64,000 nucleotides of DNA from contig OX638133.1 in assembly GCA_951804985.1 (NCBI GenBank), forward strand, positions 49,440,170 to 49,504,169. The letters are read 5' to 3'. The translations under genes and the position numbers were made by a program. This document shows positions 12,062 to 23,079 of the stretch, piece after piece. Within the stretch, counting starts at the first letter, position 1, and every line of letters starts with the position of its first letter. The notes below the pieces were generated by a model. The model ran no database searches. It was given only the letters and a program-made list of their open reading frames with translations, and was not told where the DNA came from. Source of the stretch: Dryomyza anilis. Lineage: Eukaryota; Arthropoda; Insecta; Diptera; Dryomyzidae.

Positions 12062-12582
12062 CAATTCATGAATTCGTCTACGGATAAAGATACCGGGTCT
12101 ACGGACCCAGGAGTAGGGATATCTGCCCCAGCGTCTGCAGCTGTCGCCATGCAGCCAGGCGTATGCCCTCCCAGCAGGACAGGCCGACTCAGCTCGGCTG
12201 GTAGGGCGCCAGTGGTGGCCTGCGATAAAAATTCTGCAGATGAAAATTCCGCAACTCCAGTTAGTCATGGAGAGGGGAACCCGGATTGGAAAAGTCGACT
12301 CTCTGGTGCGACTTAAAAGCTAAACAACGCCAGAGAGCTGCCTCTCACATCACTGGGAACCCCTCCCCGGACAGTCAACAAACCGCTGACAACAGGGACC
12401 CTCAGTTGAAGCCAGCCGCTACACATGGTTCACAAGGACCGGGCAAGCCACTGTGTTCTCCTGAGGAGATGACCCAGGTTGGACTGGCGAAGAAAAACAA
12501 GACAAACGTGTCAAAAATCAAGGGACCTCTTTCCAGCAATGACATCCCGTCGTGCTCGTCCAACGTAGCCTGCACTGCGTAA
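12062..12582 (+). pseudogene. LINE ORF1 remnant
   Basis: Ser/Pro/Gly-rich open stretches in two frames (12068-12316, then 12286-12582) lie where ORF1 of an R1/LOA-type LINE is expected, between the 5' UTR and the endonuclease. I see no CCHC zinc knuckle. The assignment is by position and composition only. Downstream, about 12,615-12,690, a block of GATGGAGAGTCTACGGCGAT is repeated about three times and further breaks the frame. Confidence 0.5.
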
Positions 12583-13044
12583 AGCAGGGGCCCGCGCAAC
12601 TAAAAGACAGAGTTGCGATGGAAAGTCTACGGCGATGGAGATGGAGAGTCTACGGCGATAGAGATGGAGAGCCTACGGCGTGAATCGATTGATGACAAAC
12701 GCACATGGATGAGATGAACGATGGAAACCTTATCGTTGTGGGCATTGACCAGAACTCCATCACGACACTGGATAAGTCTGGGGGTCGTGCCTTCTTCCTT
12801 ACGTCATCTGTGACCATTAAGCTGGGCGGAAAACCTGTCGGGCTGGGGCCCAATCCGGGAAACAGCAATCCATGGGCAATCTTCCCAGTCCGTCCGAGGA
12901 GGATAGTAAGGAGAAGGTCGAGGTCGCGGCCAGTAGGGAGGTTCAGGTAAACCCGACCAAAGAAGAAGGGACGAGCGGAGGGGAGGACGAGGGCCTATCG
13001 GAATTTTCTGATGACACCCTCTCAGGTGGAGAGCTACTCGCCCA

Positions 13045-13947
13045 ATGATACTGCTTACGCAGATCAACCTCCATATGAGTCGACTGGCGACGGCTGCGCT
13101 TATGGAGAGAATGGAAGAAGGTAAGACGCACATCCCACTGATCCAGGAACCCTGGACTGTCAATGACAGGGTTGCTGGTTGGTGTGACTCGCGATACCAA
13201 ATATTTTATACACTCAATGCAGGCCGCCCTAGGACCTGCATTATCTGTAAAAAGGATTTTAACTTTTCGTTCTCCACAGATTTGTCTTCCACAGACGCCA
13301 CCACAATCTTTGACGGGAGCGGTGGAATCATGCTGGCTTCAGTAGATCTCCCTCAAGACACCCCGGAACCTCCACCATCCGAGGAACTGCTGAGGATTAC
13401 AAGGTTTGCTGCCGAAAAAGGTAAGAAATTAATAATTTGAACAGATGCCAATTCTCACCATACTACATGGGGAAGCTCCGACTGTAATGCTCGGGAACAT
13501 TCCCTATGTGAATTTATTAATGCGAATGATCTCCTGACCCTAAACGTTGGTTGCTCTGCCACCTTCATCACTAGAGTCAGAAGTGAAGTACTTGACATAA
13601 CTCTTTGCTCTAAAAGCAAACCAAGACTGGCATGTCTCTAGCAGACATTCCTTCTAGGATCATAGATACGTCCGTTTTAAACTATTCCTAACCTACCCCC
13701 ACCTATGTTTCGCAACAAAGCGATAACTAAGTGGGCTCTCTTTAGAAGACTTATAAGGAATGCGCTAGACGCATCTCCCGCACCCCCTTTATGTTCTACA
13801 TATAACATTGACGGGGAGGTCAAAACCGTAACAAATAGCCTTAGAAATGCATTCGAAGAGACTTGCCCTATTCGCACCCGAGAGTCCTTCAAGGAAAAAC
13901 CTTGGATGACGGGGGCTTTGAAAAACCTAAGAACGGCTACTTTTTAA
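13045..13947 (+). pseudogene. LINE apurinic-like endonuclease domain, broken
   Basis: Endonuclease that would nick the target. It starts QINLHMSRLATAALMERM, a typical N-terminus, with LIQEPWTVNDRVAGW containing the conserved Glu of the QEP motif (about 13140). An in-frame TGA at 13438-13440 comes immediately before TDANSHHTTWGSSD (from 13441), the metal-binding Asp/Asn block. RSEVLDITLCS follows, then a stop. From 13705 another open segment carries the linker to RT (PWMTGALKNLRTATF). A further segment at 13979-14272 ends at the insertion of the next element. Several stops; no function expected. Confidence 0.75.
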
Positions 13948-15253
13948 TAAAGCTAAAAGATTAAATACTACAGAGCATTTGGATCTCTACTACCAAAAAC
14001 TCAGTGTGTATAAAAAGAATATGCGCTCCGCAAAAATAAAGTCATGGCGACTCTTCTGTGCACAAGTTTATTGTGTTACAAAAACAGCAAGAATTAAGAA
14101 TTTCCTTTCGAAAACCCACTCCCAACCGAAACTCCTGATAGACAGGCAGGGGGTTAGGGCAGGTAACTATGAGGACTCTTTAAAGATTCCAATGGAAGAG
14201 CACTTCCCCAATTGTTTCGTTAACTCATATAACACGAGGCAATGGGAAAATTCTCAATACTCCTACACCTAAAAAATTACTGTAGTAAATTATACTACAT
14301 TTATGTTTTCGTTTTGAAAAAATGCAGTTCTACTACATTTTGATCGTTTTTTAATACATTTGTATTAATTTGTCTGGATTTTACTACACAAACTATTAGA
14401 AATTCGTTTTCTACATATTGCAGAATATGTAGTATATATTTGTTTTCTGTAGTTTTTTTTTTGAAATACGTGTACTACATAATACATAAAATATATTATG
14501 AAATTATTTTGTGTATTATAGTTTAATATTAAATTATAAATTATTAACATATTATTTTAAATTCTTCTATAATTTATATTCTATAAATTTACTATAAATT
14601 CCCCTGTATATAAAAATATGTATCACTTAAAGTTAATTGTTTTTATAAAAATTTCGTTACCAATAATAAAAAAAAATTCTAATTTAAAATAATATTCGAA
14701 TGTACATGGAAGACTTGTCAAAAAGCCACTAATTTGTTATAGCTGTACACTGAAAAATTTACTGTAGAAAATTATATACATTTTATGTCTTTGTTTGGAT
14801 GTTTTGTTTTTTTGCTTTCATTTGAATTCGTGTGGGATCACTGACGAACGAATTACGAAAGGTCGTCCCTCATGCAGGTTTAATTCTTTGGTTTCATATT
14901 GCAGAAACTGGTTTTGTTGGTGTTGTTTTTTTTTTGCACACGACGGATGACTGCGAAAGAGGTATATAAATAAACCAAAACTGTCCGTAGCATCTGACCG
15001 AACCGTCTTAATGAGAGATGACTATAGAGCTGCCACCTAAGTTTACCGTTGAATATTTTTGGTTTTAAAACTTAGTTTCAACTCTGCAGTATACAAATAT
15101 AGCACGCAGCTGCAGATGAGTAGTTTGCTGATGTGGCGCGCCATGACGTTAGCATTGAGACGGCAAATTTTTGTTGTTTTCAATGTTCGCTCTCTCATTT
15201 TTCGATCGCCGCCTGTATTCTGTTCAGGCAGTAATAGTTGATATGACATCTTT

Positions 15254-15317
15254 ATGGTTTTACCATGGTATGGTTTTACCATGGTATGGTTTTACCAAGG
15301 TATGGTTTTACCATAGC
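15254..15317 (+). repeat. 16-bp tandem repeat, four copies
   Basis: Unit ATGGTTTTACCATGGT repeated four times with single changes in copies 3 and 4. The unit contains the palindromes ACCATGGT and ATGGTTTTACCAT. Confidence 0.9.
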
Positions 15318-15438
15318 ATATTATTCTTATGTGTTTTAACCGAAAAGAAACACTTAAGTGCTTGCCATTCCTTTGAGTCGTCAGAACTGATGACACTTAG
15401 TGATGCGTCCATCTTATGATCAGGAAAATTTTTGTTTT

Positions 15439-15460
15439 ATTTTTTTATTTATTTATTTCT

Positions 15461-15507
<47 letters not shown>

Positions 15508-15516
15508 TTCATTTAT
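15439..15516 (+). repeat. (ATTT)n microsatellite
   Basis: About 78 bp of nearly pure TTTA/ATTT repeats inside the TA-flanked element. Confidence 0.92.
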
Positions 15517-15986
15517 GTGTAGATTTTTTTTGTGGTTGTGGGTAACAATCTTTAGTTGCATTTGTACTATACAACTAAATAGTTTTCAAATTTATAATTC
15601 TTGTATCTTATTTTTGTTATAAAAAAAAATTATATTAATATTCATTCATATAATTTTCCGAATTAATAAAAATAAATATGTTATGTAATAAATTATCACA
15701 ACAAAGTAAAATAACTACATATTATTGTAAAATTAAAGGCATATGTAATAATTTCTCTACATATTTCTGGACGTATAAATAAAGACAAAATGTAGGTTTT
15801 TTAATACATATGTATTGAAATTTTATATAGAAAAGCTGTTAAATTATGTAGTAATTTTCCATATAAAAACAACTACATCAGTTTAGTAAAAATAAATACA
15901 TATGCTTTTGGAAGTAAATCAAATACATATGTATTTATTTTAAAGGCATTTTTAGTTATTTTTAATACAGTATTTTTTTCGGTGTA

Positions 15987-16412
15987 CAACCTCCATCACC
16001 ACCGATATGGTGGGGAAGGCAATTCATAGCTTCCAGCCATATAAAGCCCCAGGACAAGATGGAGTTTTCCCAGCCCTTCTACAACGGGCAGTGGATCTCC
16101 AGGACGTCCGACTATCCAGCCTTTATGAGGCATGCCTTATTCACAGCTATACCCACTCGCATGGCAAGAATCAAAAGTAGTTTTATACCTAAGCCAGGTA
16201 AAGATACCTACTCAACCCCCGAGGCATATAGACCCATAAGTCTTATGTCCTTCTTACTGAAAACACCACATCCTCTTCTCCCTTCTAGACGAATCCAAGA
16301 AGCCTTGTACATCTCGGTCGAATGGTCATCACCTAGGGAATTATATATAAACCCCCAAAAAACTGAAATCTTTGGACTTTGCCAAATCCACGGAATTTCT
16401 AAACTAAACTAA
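15987..16412 (+). pseudogene. LINE reverse transcriptase, deleted core
   Basis: Resumes the LINE after the nested element. FQPYKAPGQDGVFPALLQ (RT domain 1) is followed in another frame by SSFIPKPGKD, YRPISLMSFLLKT (RT domain 2). Then a deletion joins directly to LYINPQKTEIFGL, a C-terminal palm segment. Motifs A (Asp) and C (YADD) are missing. Stops and one frameshift separate the pieces. Confidence 0.8.
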
Positions 16413-16543
16413 GTAGCATAACAGCTACAACACATTACAAGCGACACATGATCTGAGGGGTCACAACGGGCCTACTTTATGGCCTAGGTGTACTCTGTGC
16501 TATGCACAGAGGGGTTTCCCCCCTCCTTCAATCAATCAATCAA

Positions 16544-16557
16544 AAATATTTAAAGTC
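16544..16557. repeat. Target-site duplication of LOA/R1-like LINE, right
   Basis: AAATATTTAAAGTC, identical to 11546-11559, directly after the (ATCA)n tail at about 16528-16543. Confidence 0.9.
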
Positions 16558-16888
16558 GACTTTAAATTTTTCATTGTCATACAATTATCAATTATATTCA
16601 ATATTTAAACCATCATACATACAATTTACAATTAATGTGAATTCAGTATCATACAAGGGCAAAATATGTTGAAACATGCCACTGATTGTCGATTTAATAC
16701 TTTCTTTGTCAATGTGAATTAATTTTAAAAATTTTGAAAATTTTTTGACAGTTGAATTTTTAATAATTTATTTTTAGATGTCATCACAAAATGTCAAAAT
16801 CGATAAATTGTAAAAGATTTTTTTAAAATTTTGTATTTTGGCTGTGTTTAATAAAATTTTAATTCAAAGTCGACTTTTGTTAGAGTTA

Positions 16889-17955
16889 TGCCCGATTTAC
16901 ATTGTATCTTCTGTGAGTTTTACTGTATCGTCTAGGGGTGCATTTTTTCATAAAAATGCTATAAAATCAAACCGAAACAGAAATATGTTAAAAGGGGACA
17001 AATTCAAAAATGTCATAACAACTTTGACAGAAAATATGTACATAACAGCTAAATTTATTTTAATAAGCCGTCAGACACATTTATCAATTTGAAAATTGAA
17101 AAAAAAGCGTGGTAATCGATTTTAATAAAGCCGCATCACGAACCACCACATCAGCATTGACATGCAGAGACGTGGATGAAATGCGCATATCAAAAAATGA
17201 AGTCTCCGGGTTCTACATTGCATGCAATTGCTGCGAAAAGGCTTGGCTCACTTGCCATTTGTTTCCAGGATATAATAAAATATAAAGAGTGGCATATGTT
17301 TTATATGTATCCAAATATGTGTTTATGTTTTCCATCTATGTACAATCTTTTCAGCAAAAATTGGATGCGACAATGTTGCAACTTGCTACTGATCATGGGG
17401 CTCTCCGATTTAAATCATATCAATTTTTCATATTCAAATGCTATTGCGTATTTTAAGACGAGAGAGCTTGCTACTCGCAAACAGTCACTACGTTGCAAAT
17501 GCAACCTGTACTACGCAGCACGCTGCAACTGACACCATAAATTATTCCATGATGATAAATTCTCCAGGCCACGATGAAATTGTTTCATGGTATGGTATTG
17601 TCATTATAAATGTGCTTAATAGGTGTTCGATAAAGTGGTAAATAAATTGAAATTCGTAAAAAAGTTTATATTTCTTTATCTGTCAAAAATGTTGGCAGAA
17701 ACTTTATTTATTTATAGCAATATTTTACAAAACTTTATAGGAGAAGACGCTGCGATACAGAAAAGTTCAACATGTTGAACTTTTCTGTATCGCCTCCCAT
17801 AATGCGATACAGTCGCTGTATCACTTCTCCTATAAATTTGAAAGCTATCTGGTCGCTTACACCTGATCGTTTTCCCATAAGACTTGTTGTCCTCTCTTTT
17901 GGTATATCTCCTGGCGATACAGCGTATCTTCAGAAGATACAATGTAAATCGGGCA
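16889..17955. mobile_element. 1,067-bp TTA-flanked non-autonomous DNA transposon
   Basis: The ends are perfect inverted repeats of about 25 bp starting TGCCCGATTTACATTGTATC, flanked by TTA at 16886-16888 and 17956-17958. TTA plus a GC-rich tip suggests PIF/Harbinger. Subterminal GATACAG/CTGTATC motifs recur on both sides, probable transposase-binding sites. A 40-bp perfect palindrome lies at 17753-17792. The internal frame at 17176-17532 has no recognisable domain. Related ends occur at 25893 (left) and 19654 (right), each next to TTA. Confidence 0.88.
17753..17792. repeat. Perfect 40-bp palindrome
   Basis: CGATACAGAAAAGTTCAACA followed with no spacer by its exact reverse complement. Its outer eight bases are the GATACAG motif repeated elsewhere in the same element, with an inverted pair of the motif also at 17804-17822. 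Confidence 0.93.
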
Positions 17956-18201
17956 TTAGCTTCGTTTGTGTTTATGAATAACATTTATTTAAAGTAAACT
18001 AAAATTTGGAGTAGACTTAAGAAAAAGTCGACTTTAACTGCTATACATAAGCTTCCTATTAATTTGCGCCAATTAATTTTGACAGTTAAATTTACTATAT
18101 TACAGTTAAATTTAAGAAAAATAAAAATTCAACATTTTATGTGTTTTGCAAGCCATGAAACAGTAACGGTTAACGAAAAATTAATTATTTTAAATTTTGT
18201 A

Positions 18202-18536
18202 GCGTCGGTAGCTCGTCTGGTTAGTGCGTTGGACTACGAGCGAAAAGTCGCTGGTGCGTTCGACTACGAGCCGAAAGGTCCGCGGTTCGATCCCCAGCGA
18301 CTGCCAACATCTTTATCATAGAAAACATTTTTCTATGCGACGCTACCTCTCGGCAGTAAATAGCAAACCTACGAGAGTAAAACATTGCCTATGAAAAGCA
18401 CTCACCCGCCGTTCGGATTCGGCAATAAACTGTAGGTGCCACCAATTTGAGTACAAATATAACACGCACAGTTCAAATGGTGAGAGCTCGGCCGAAGTTC
18501 TATAAAGGACTGTAGCGCCAAGCTATTATTATTATT
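18202..18536 (+). mobile_element. tRNA-derived SINE, near full length
   Basis: The 5' head looks like a tRNA gene: pol III box A TAGCTCGTCTGGTTAGTGCG (18209-18228) and box B GGTTCGATCCC (18284-18294), followed by CAGCGACTGCCA. Between the boxes a segment of about 30 bp is duplicated (GCGTTGGACTACGAGC at 18226, GCGTTCGACTACGAGCC at 18256). CTACGAG looks like an anticodon loop with ACG, which would fit an Arg tRNA source, but this is weak. A unique body of about 200 bp and an (ATT)n tail follow. Other copies: 62472-62729 (minus) and tails at 5583-5687, 21501-21551 and 21766-21801. Transcription would use pol III; reverse transcription would need a LINE partner. Confidence 0.82.
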
Positions 18537-18539
18537 AAA

Positions 18540-20990
18540 AAAACATTATTTTAGTAAAAAATAAAAAAAAATAATGTTATATTTTACAGAGATCATAATT
18601 TAATTGAAAATGACCGTAAAAAGTTAAAAAATGTCCTTTAAGCTCTTTGAGCTACATCACAGGATCATTTTTTCTTTTGCTTTTAAAGGCTTGCTTAGTT
18701 TTAGAAGTCCTAGTTTCAGAAAGGCGAAGCGGAGCGAAACATATTAACATTTTTGGATTTTGAATGAATCTACTGAACAGCCATTGAATAAATCAGAGTT
18801 TGGAAATCCTCACGGGAAATGACCTGCAAACATTCTAAAATGTGGTTTATAAAATTTTGTATGGATCATTTTATGAGATATCAACCAATAACATTTTTAC
18901 CGAGATTTCAATAAGGTGGTCAAAAAATGTGAAAAAAAAATAGTATGCAAATATCTCGACACATTGAAGTTTTCGTGACACCATGTATATATCGCATGAC
19001 AACAGCTAGACGCAACACAGCAGCAAAACACTGCTAGCAACACAGTACAGCTTGTACAAAAATAAGTTCTCGAATAAAAAGATCACAAGCTTGGATGCTG
19101 TCTTATGTATATGTTTGTTTGCATATGTTTGTTGTTTGTATATGCAGCGATCAGTGTTGACAATCTGTTGAAATATTGCTAAAAAAAATACCCTAAATAA
19201 TGCAAAAATATGATATTATTTACAATTTTAACATTTATATCAAATTTTCCTTTTTTCATCAGAACAACCAAGCTTTCTTGGTGTTTTCAGATTCCATTTA
19301 CCTATTGAATTCATCCAATCCCCGAGTTAAGTTTTAATGTCTTTCAGCGGCATCGGCAAATAAAGTGCGTATGCTGCATATTTAACTGTGGTTATCTATA
19401 GTGATTTAATTTATTGAATGTTGTCTTGAGTGCCCGCATCGCAATAATCTTGCCATGGTGGGCCTAAATCCGAACAGATTGGCAGCTGATTTTGTTTTTT
19501 TTTTTTTGTTTTCCGTCAAACACATTATAGTATATTGATATGTGTCCTTTTGTAACATATTTCTGTTTCATTTATATATTATAACAATTTTATAAAGAAA
19601 TGCAACACTAGTTGATACGGTGTATCTAACAGAAGATACAATGTAAATCGGATATTATTTATAAAATAAAACATTTTAAGTTTCAACGCAACTCTTCTGG
19701 CAACATCGCTTACTCGTGGCATACATACAAAAAAATGAGTAACATGTTTATACAATTTGGCCTTGTACTCTTATGAGTAGGAGAAAAAGATAAAATGCGT
19801 AATGCTACTCCCTCGTGAGGAGAAAGATAAATGAGTTTATGACAAGACTCATGAGTAGTAAAGATTTTACTCGCCGATGATTAATCATTTATGAGTAGAG
19901 AGTAAGTTGGACTTTTTTTCTCTTACTCACTCATGTCGTGTGTAGTAAAATAAATGTGTGCTTTCTCACTTATGCGGATTATGCATGAGTGCATCATTAT
20001 GTTTGAATATGTTTGTCTACTATAACCGGTTAAACTTGAAAATTTTAATTTTTATATTTTAAGTCATTATCATTAAAGAGATTCTACTCATTTCGACAAT
20101 GGACAAAGGAAATTCCTGAACTTGCTTTGTTTTTTCAGATAAATTAATTTTTCTAAAATTTTAACTGTATAATTCTATTGACAAAAACAAAAACAAAAAG
20201 CATTTCAATGCATGCCATAACATTTCTTGATTTATTCTTGGGCAATAACTGTATTAATTTTTAATAAATAGCTGCCTTCTTAAAAAATGTTATTTGTAAA
20301 TTGCAGTGAAAAATACAAAAAACATAAAATGTTGATATTGTGTATAAAAAATAAATACAAATCTCTTTAAAAACTAACAAAATGTAGTACAATTACATTC
20401 ATATAAATGTTGTATAGTATGCTACATTTACTTGTTCGGTGTACTAAAGTAACTCAAGGTAATTCAATTGTGTACTCTTAGTAAATTTTATAGATTTTTA
20501 CAACTCTGTTGACTTGAATAAGTTAAATGAAGTAATAATAAGACATATCCAACACCGTTTTAGCATAATATAAATAAGTCTATGTATGCATATGGAGCAT
20601 TTTTTCTGAAATACCCACCTCAAAAATACGAAGTTTAAATTACATTTTACGGTATTATAACATATGTTTAAAGATTATTATTTAAAAATATCTAATCTTG
20701 TTTATATCTTAAAATCGACACAATTTTTTTTATAAATCGATATCAGTCGAAAACGAGACAGCTTTTTTGCCTCACTTATTTCCATACATTATCCAACTGA
20801 CGATTATATTTTTTTTTTAAATCAAAATTTTGATTAATTGAAAATGAAACAAATTTATTCAACAACATTTGAATATTTTAGATAACTTAAATAAAGTGAA
20901 CATTTATTTTTAAAATAAATAAAAAATAAAAGGAAGTGTTTATAAATATTTCTTAATATTTTGCGACGCAAAATATTCTTGTTAATAAAA
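18540..20990. other. AT-rich noncoding DNA with transposon end fragments
   Basis: No gene is visible. A right end of the TTA/TGCCCG family lies at about 19608-19654 (CAGAAGATACAATGTAAATC then GGATA and TTA). Between about 19700 and 19970 the palindromic word ACTCATGAGTAG and close variants recur, perhaps ends of another DNA transposon. Near 20380-20447 TAGTACAATTACATT... ends in TTCGGTGTA, resembling the right tip of the TA-flanked element at 14266-15984. Confidence 0.5.
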
Positions 20991-20994
20991 ATGT

Positions 20995-21300
20995 TTATTA
21001 ATAAATTAATCTCAATTTAGATTAATCATAATCCTGATTAATTGATTAATCATAATCATGATTTGATTAATCAATGTTCTGATTTATCGGAAATCTTGAT
21101 TAAAAAATGGATCAGAAATTGATTAATTAATTTGATTCATCGATTAATCGCACAGCCCTACTCATAATACTAAACTTTTTGCAAATTTCATCCAAATTGT
21201 ACGACATCGAATTGATTAATCATAATCCTGATTTGATTAATCAATGTTCTGATTAATCGCAAATCTGGATTAATAAATGGATCAAAAATTGATTAATTAA
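20995..21300. repeat. ATTAATCA-rich repeat, running into assembly gap
   Basis: A segment beginning GATTAATCATAATC(A/C)TGATTT, followed by TGATTAATCAATGTTCTGAT and a TTGATTAATTAA end, appears at about 21046 and again at about 21213, an offset of roughly 167 bp. The second copy stops at the run of N. It looks like a short tandem or satellite-like array truncated by the gap. Confidence 0.6.
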
Positions 21301-21500
21301 NNNNNNNNNNNNNNNNNNNNNNNNNNNNNNNNNNNNNNNNNNNNNNNNNNNNNNNNNNNNNNNNNNNNNNNNNNNNNNNNNNNNNNNNNNNNNNNNNNNN
21401 NNNNNNNNNNNNNNNNNNNNNNNNNNNNNNNNNNNNNNNNNNNNNNNNNNNNNNNNNNNNNNNNNNNNNNNNNNNNNNNNNNNNNNNNNNNNNNNNNNNN
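21301..21500. other. Assembly gap of 200 N
   Basis: Exactly 200 undetermined bases, a conventional placeholder length. Sequence on the left is repeat-like and sequence on the right begins inside a SINE tail, so the true content is probably repetitive and of unknown length. Confidence 1.
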
Positions 21501-21801
21501 GGAGTTCAACCGAGGTTTTTTACTGCTGTTGCGCCAAACTATTATTATATTAAATGCTTTTTTTTCATTGATTTCACTCTAAGCGAGTGAACTAAAATAT
21601 AAGTACGAACTAAAATATAAGTACGTGAATTTAAAACTAAGCGGAGACACAAACCAAAACATTTTAACAGAGGTATATTAACCATCTGTTAAACGTAATG
21701 TACCTTTTATTAATCATTTTATAAATTATTCAATAAGTTTATCGGATCGACGCAAAAAATACCTAAGTTCTTATAGGACTGTAACGCCAAACTATTATTA
21801 T
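21501..21801 (+). mobile_element. Two SINE 3' tails
   Basis: 21501-21551 (GTTGCGCCAAACTATTATTA) and 21766-21801 (TTCTTATAGGACTGTAACGC) match the last 40-50 bp of the SINE at 18202-18536. The first is cut by the gap, so a longer copy may be hidden in it. Confidence 0.6.
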
Positions 21802-22490
21802 GTCAAATCTACTCCAACTCCAAAATGTTGGTTCAATTGAGGAGCTCATTTCCAAAACGTGCCATCCAGTCAAAAATCGAAAAAAAAAGTTATTTATGTA
21901 CTTTTGTTCGTCCTTATATGTCGAATCAGTAAAAATAAAATCAGCTCTCTAGTAGACCATTTGCAAAGTTATTTGACTTTAAAACAATACTTTATTTCCA
22001 AAACATTCTATTTTTCGAAAATGTCAGTTTAAAAACGTGCTATATACAATTTTATTTCCAAAACATTTGGAAAAAATTACATTTCCAAACGTGCTATAGA
22101 ACGAAAACGAATTATATTCAAAGTAAGATACCACATACGTATTCAATTTTAAAATAGTGAAGTGCAAAGTATATATTTGCAAAGTATATATTTGCAATCT
22201 TTATACATGTAACCAATATCACCCATAATTTATGCGACATAAAAAATATTAATTTCTACCGATGGACAGAATATCAATCATATGAAAAATAGCCCAAATT
22301 ATTTAGGCAATTTTCCCATATTTTTCGGCGAAATTACATTTTCTTGAATTGGGTAATTTTTCATTATGAAAAATCACCCAAAAATATAATATGAAAAATT
22401 ACCCAAAAATATATTTTGTTTTCTCATAACACATTTGCATGTAATTTTTCCACATATAATTTTATATTTTTTTACAATTACCCATGTAGG
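21802..22490. other. AT-rich DNA with degenerate repeats
   Basis: TTTCCAAAACGTGCTAT-like words recur about five times between 21850 and 22100. From 22285 to 22415 TTGGGTAATTTTTCAT and its reverse complement ATGAAAAATCACCCAA form a hairpin, followed by a further ATGAAAAATTACCCAAAA. No gene is seen. Confidence 0.5.
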
Positions 22491-23079
22491 AAAACACGAT
22501 CGGCTCAACGTTCAGTTGCGTCAATGCCTTTATGGGAGACGGACGTGTCGTGTCGTCCTGTTGTCTTTAAACGTTTTCCGTCCGTCGTTTTATATGTTTA
22601 AAAATGTGCCGCCAAACATAACAACATCAACCAACAAACAAATATAAAATCAAACAATAACATAAAAATCCAGTCGTCGTTGACAACAAAAAACAATATT
22701 AAAAAAAATAACAAAATAAATTACACAAAACAAATAATTAAAAATACATAACAACAAATATCACAACAACATCAACAGAGCAGAACCGGTTTTCGCTGCA
22801 CGTGGACTTGCTGCACTCTGCACTCGCCGTTTTTTTTCACTGCTATTGCCAGCACAAAGGGCCTTTCTATGCTCTCTGCTGCAATTGCACAGGTTTGTTG
22901 ATTGTACTCCGTCCCTCCCCCATCCTACTCCGCGCTAACTGCGTGCATAGTTGAGACTGCAAGAGTGCGTAACGAAGACGGTGGCCAAGACATAACACTG
23001 ACCACTGTTCTCATCTGTTCGTCTCAACTGTGCCCGCTACTAGTATGTTTGTGTGTTTTTAATTTACCCAGTAGCGAAA

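Larger units (their letters stand above)
14266..15984. mobile_element. 1,719-bp TA-flanked Tc1/mariner-like non-autonomous element
   Basis: Termini are inverted: left CACCTAAAAAATTACTGTA, right (other strand) CACCGAAAAAAATACTGTA. Both are preceded by TA (14264-14265 and 15985-15986), the Tc1/mariner target. Deleting the element and one TA gives continuous LINE sequence. Inside, at 14748, a second left-type end CACTGAAAAATTTACTGTAG occurs, also preceded by TA, so the copy is nested or tandem. The interior holds a 16-bp tandem repeat (15254-15317), an (ATTT)n run and several TACTACATTT blocks. I see no transposase; short frames at 15043-15419 on both strands carry no motif. Confidence 0.85.
11560..16543 (+). 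mobile_element. LOA/R1-like LINE, internally deleted, with two nested insertions
   Basis: Bounded by a perfect 14-bp target duplication. It keeps a GC-rich 5' UTR, an ORF1-like stretch, an endonuclease domain, the start of the RT domain, a short far-downstream RT segment and a (ATCA)n tail. Removing the nested TA-flanked element (14266-15984) leaves about 3.3 kb. The RT catalytic core is absent: motif SFLLKT (about 16237) is followed within about 50 bp by sequence that normally lies far downstream (PQKTEIF). So this is a non-autonomous deletion derivative that still has both ends. The endonuclease opening QINLHMSRLATAAL and DANSHHTTWGSSD place it in the R1/LOA/I group; the exact clade needs a tree. 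Confidence 0.85.

Noticed and set aside
12705..13200. Minus-strand open frames of 72-119 codons in the LINE
   Set aside because: They lie antisense to the LINE endonuclease region and reflect its higher GC content.
18202..18308. Functional tRNA-Arg gene
   Set aside because: The anticodon region is duplicated by 30 bp, the acceptor stem does not close and the same sequence heads a dispersed SINE with an (ATT)n tail.
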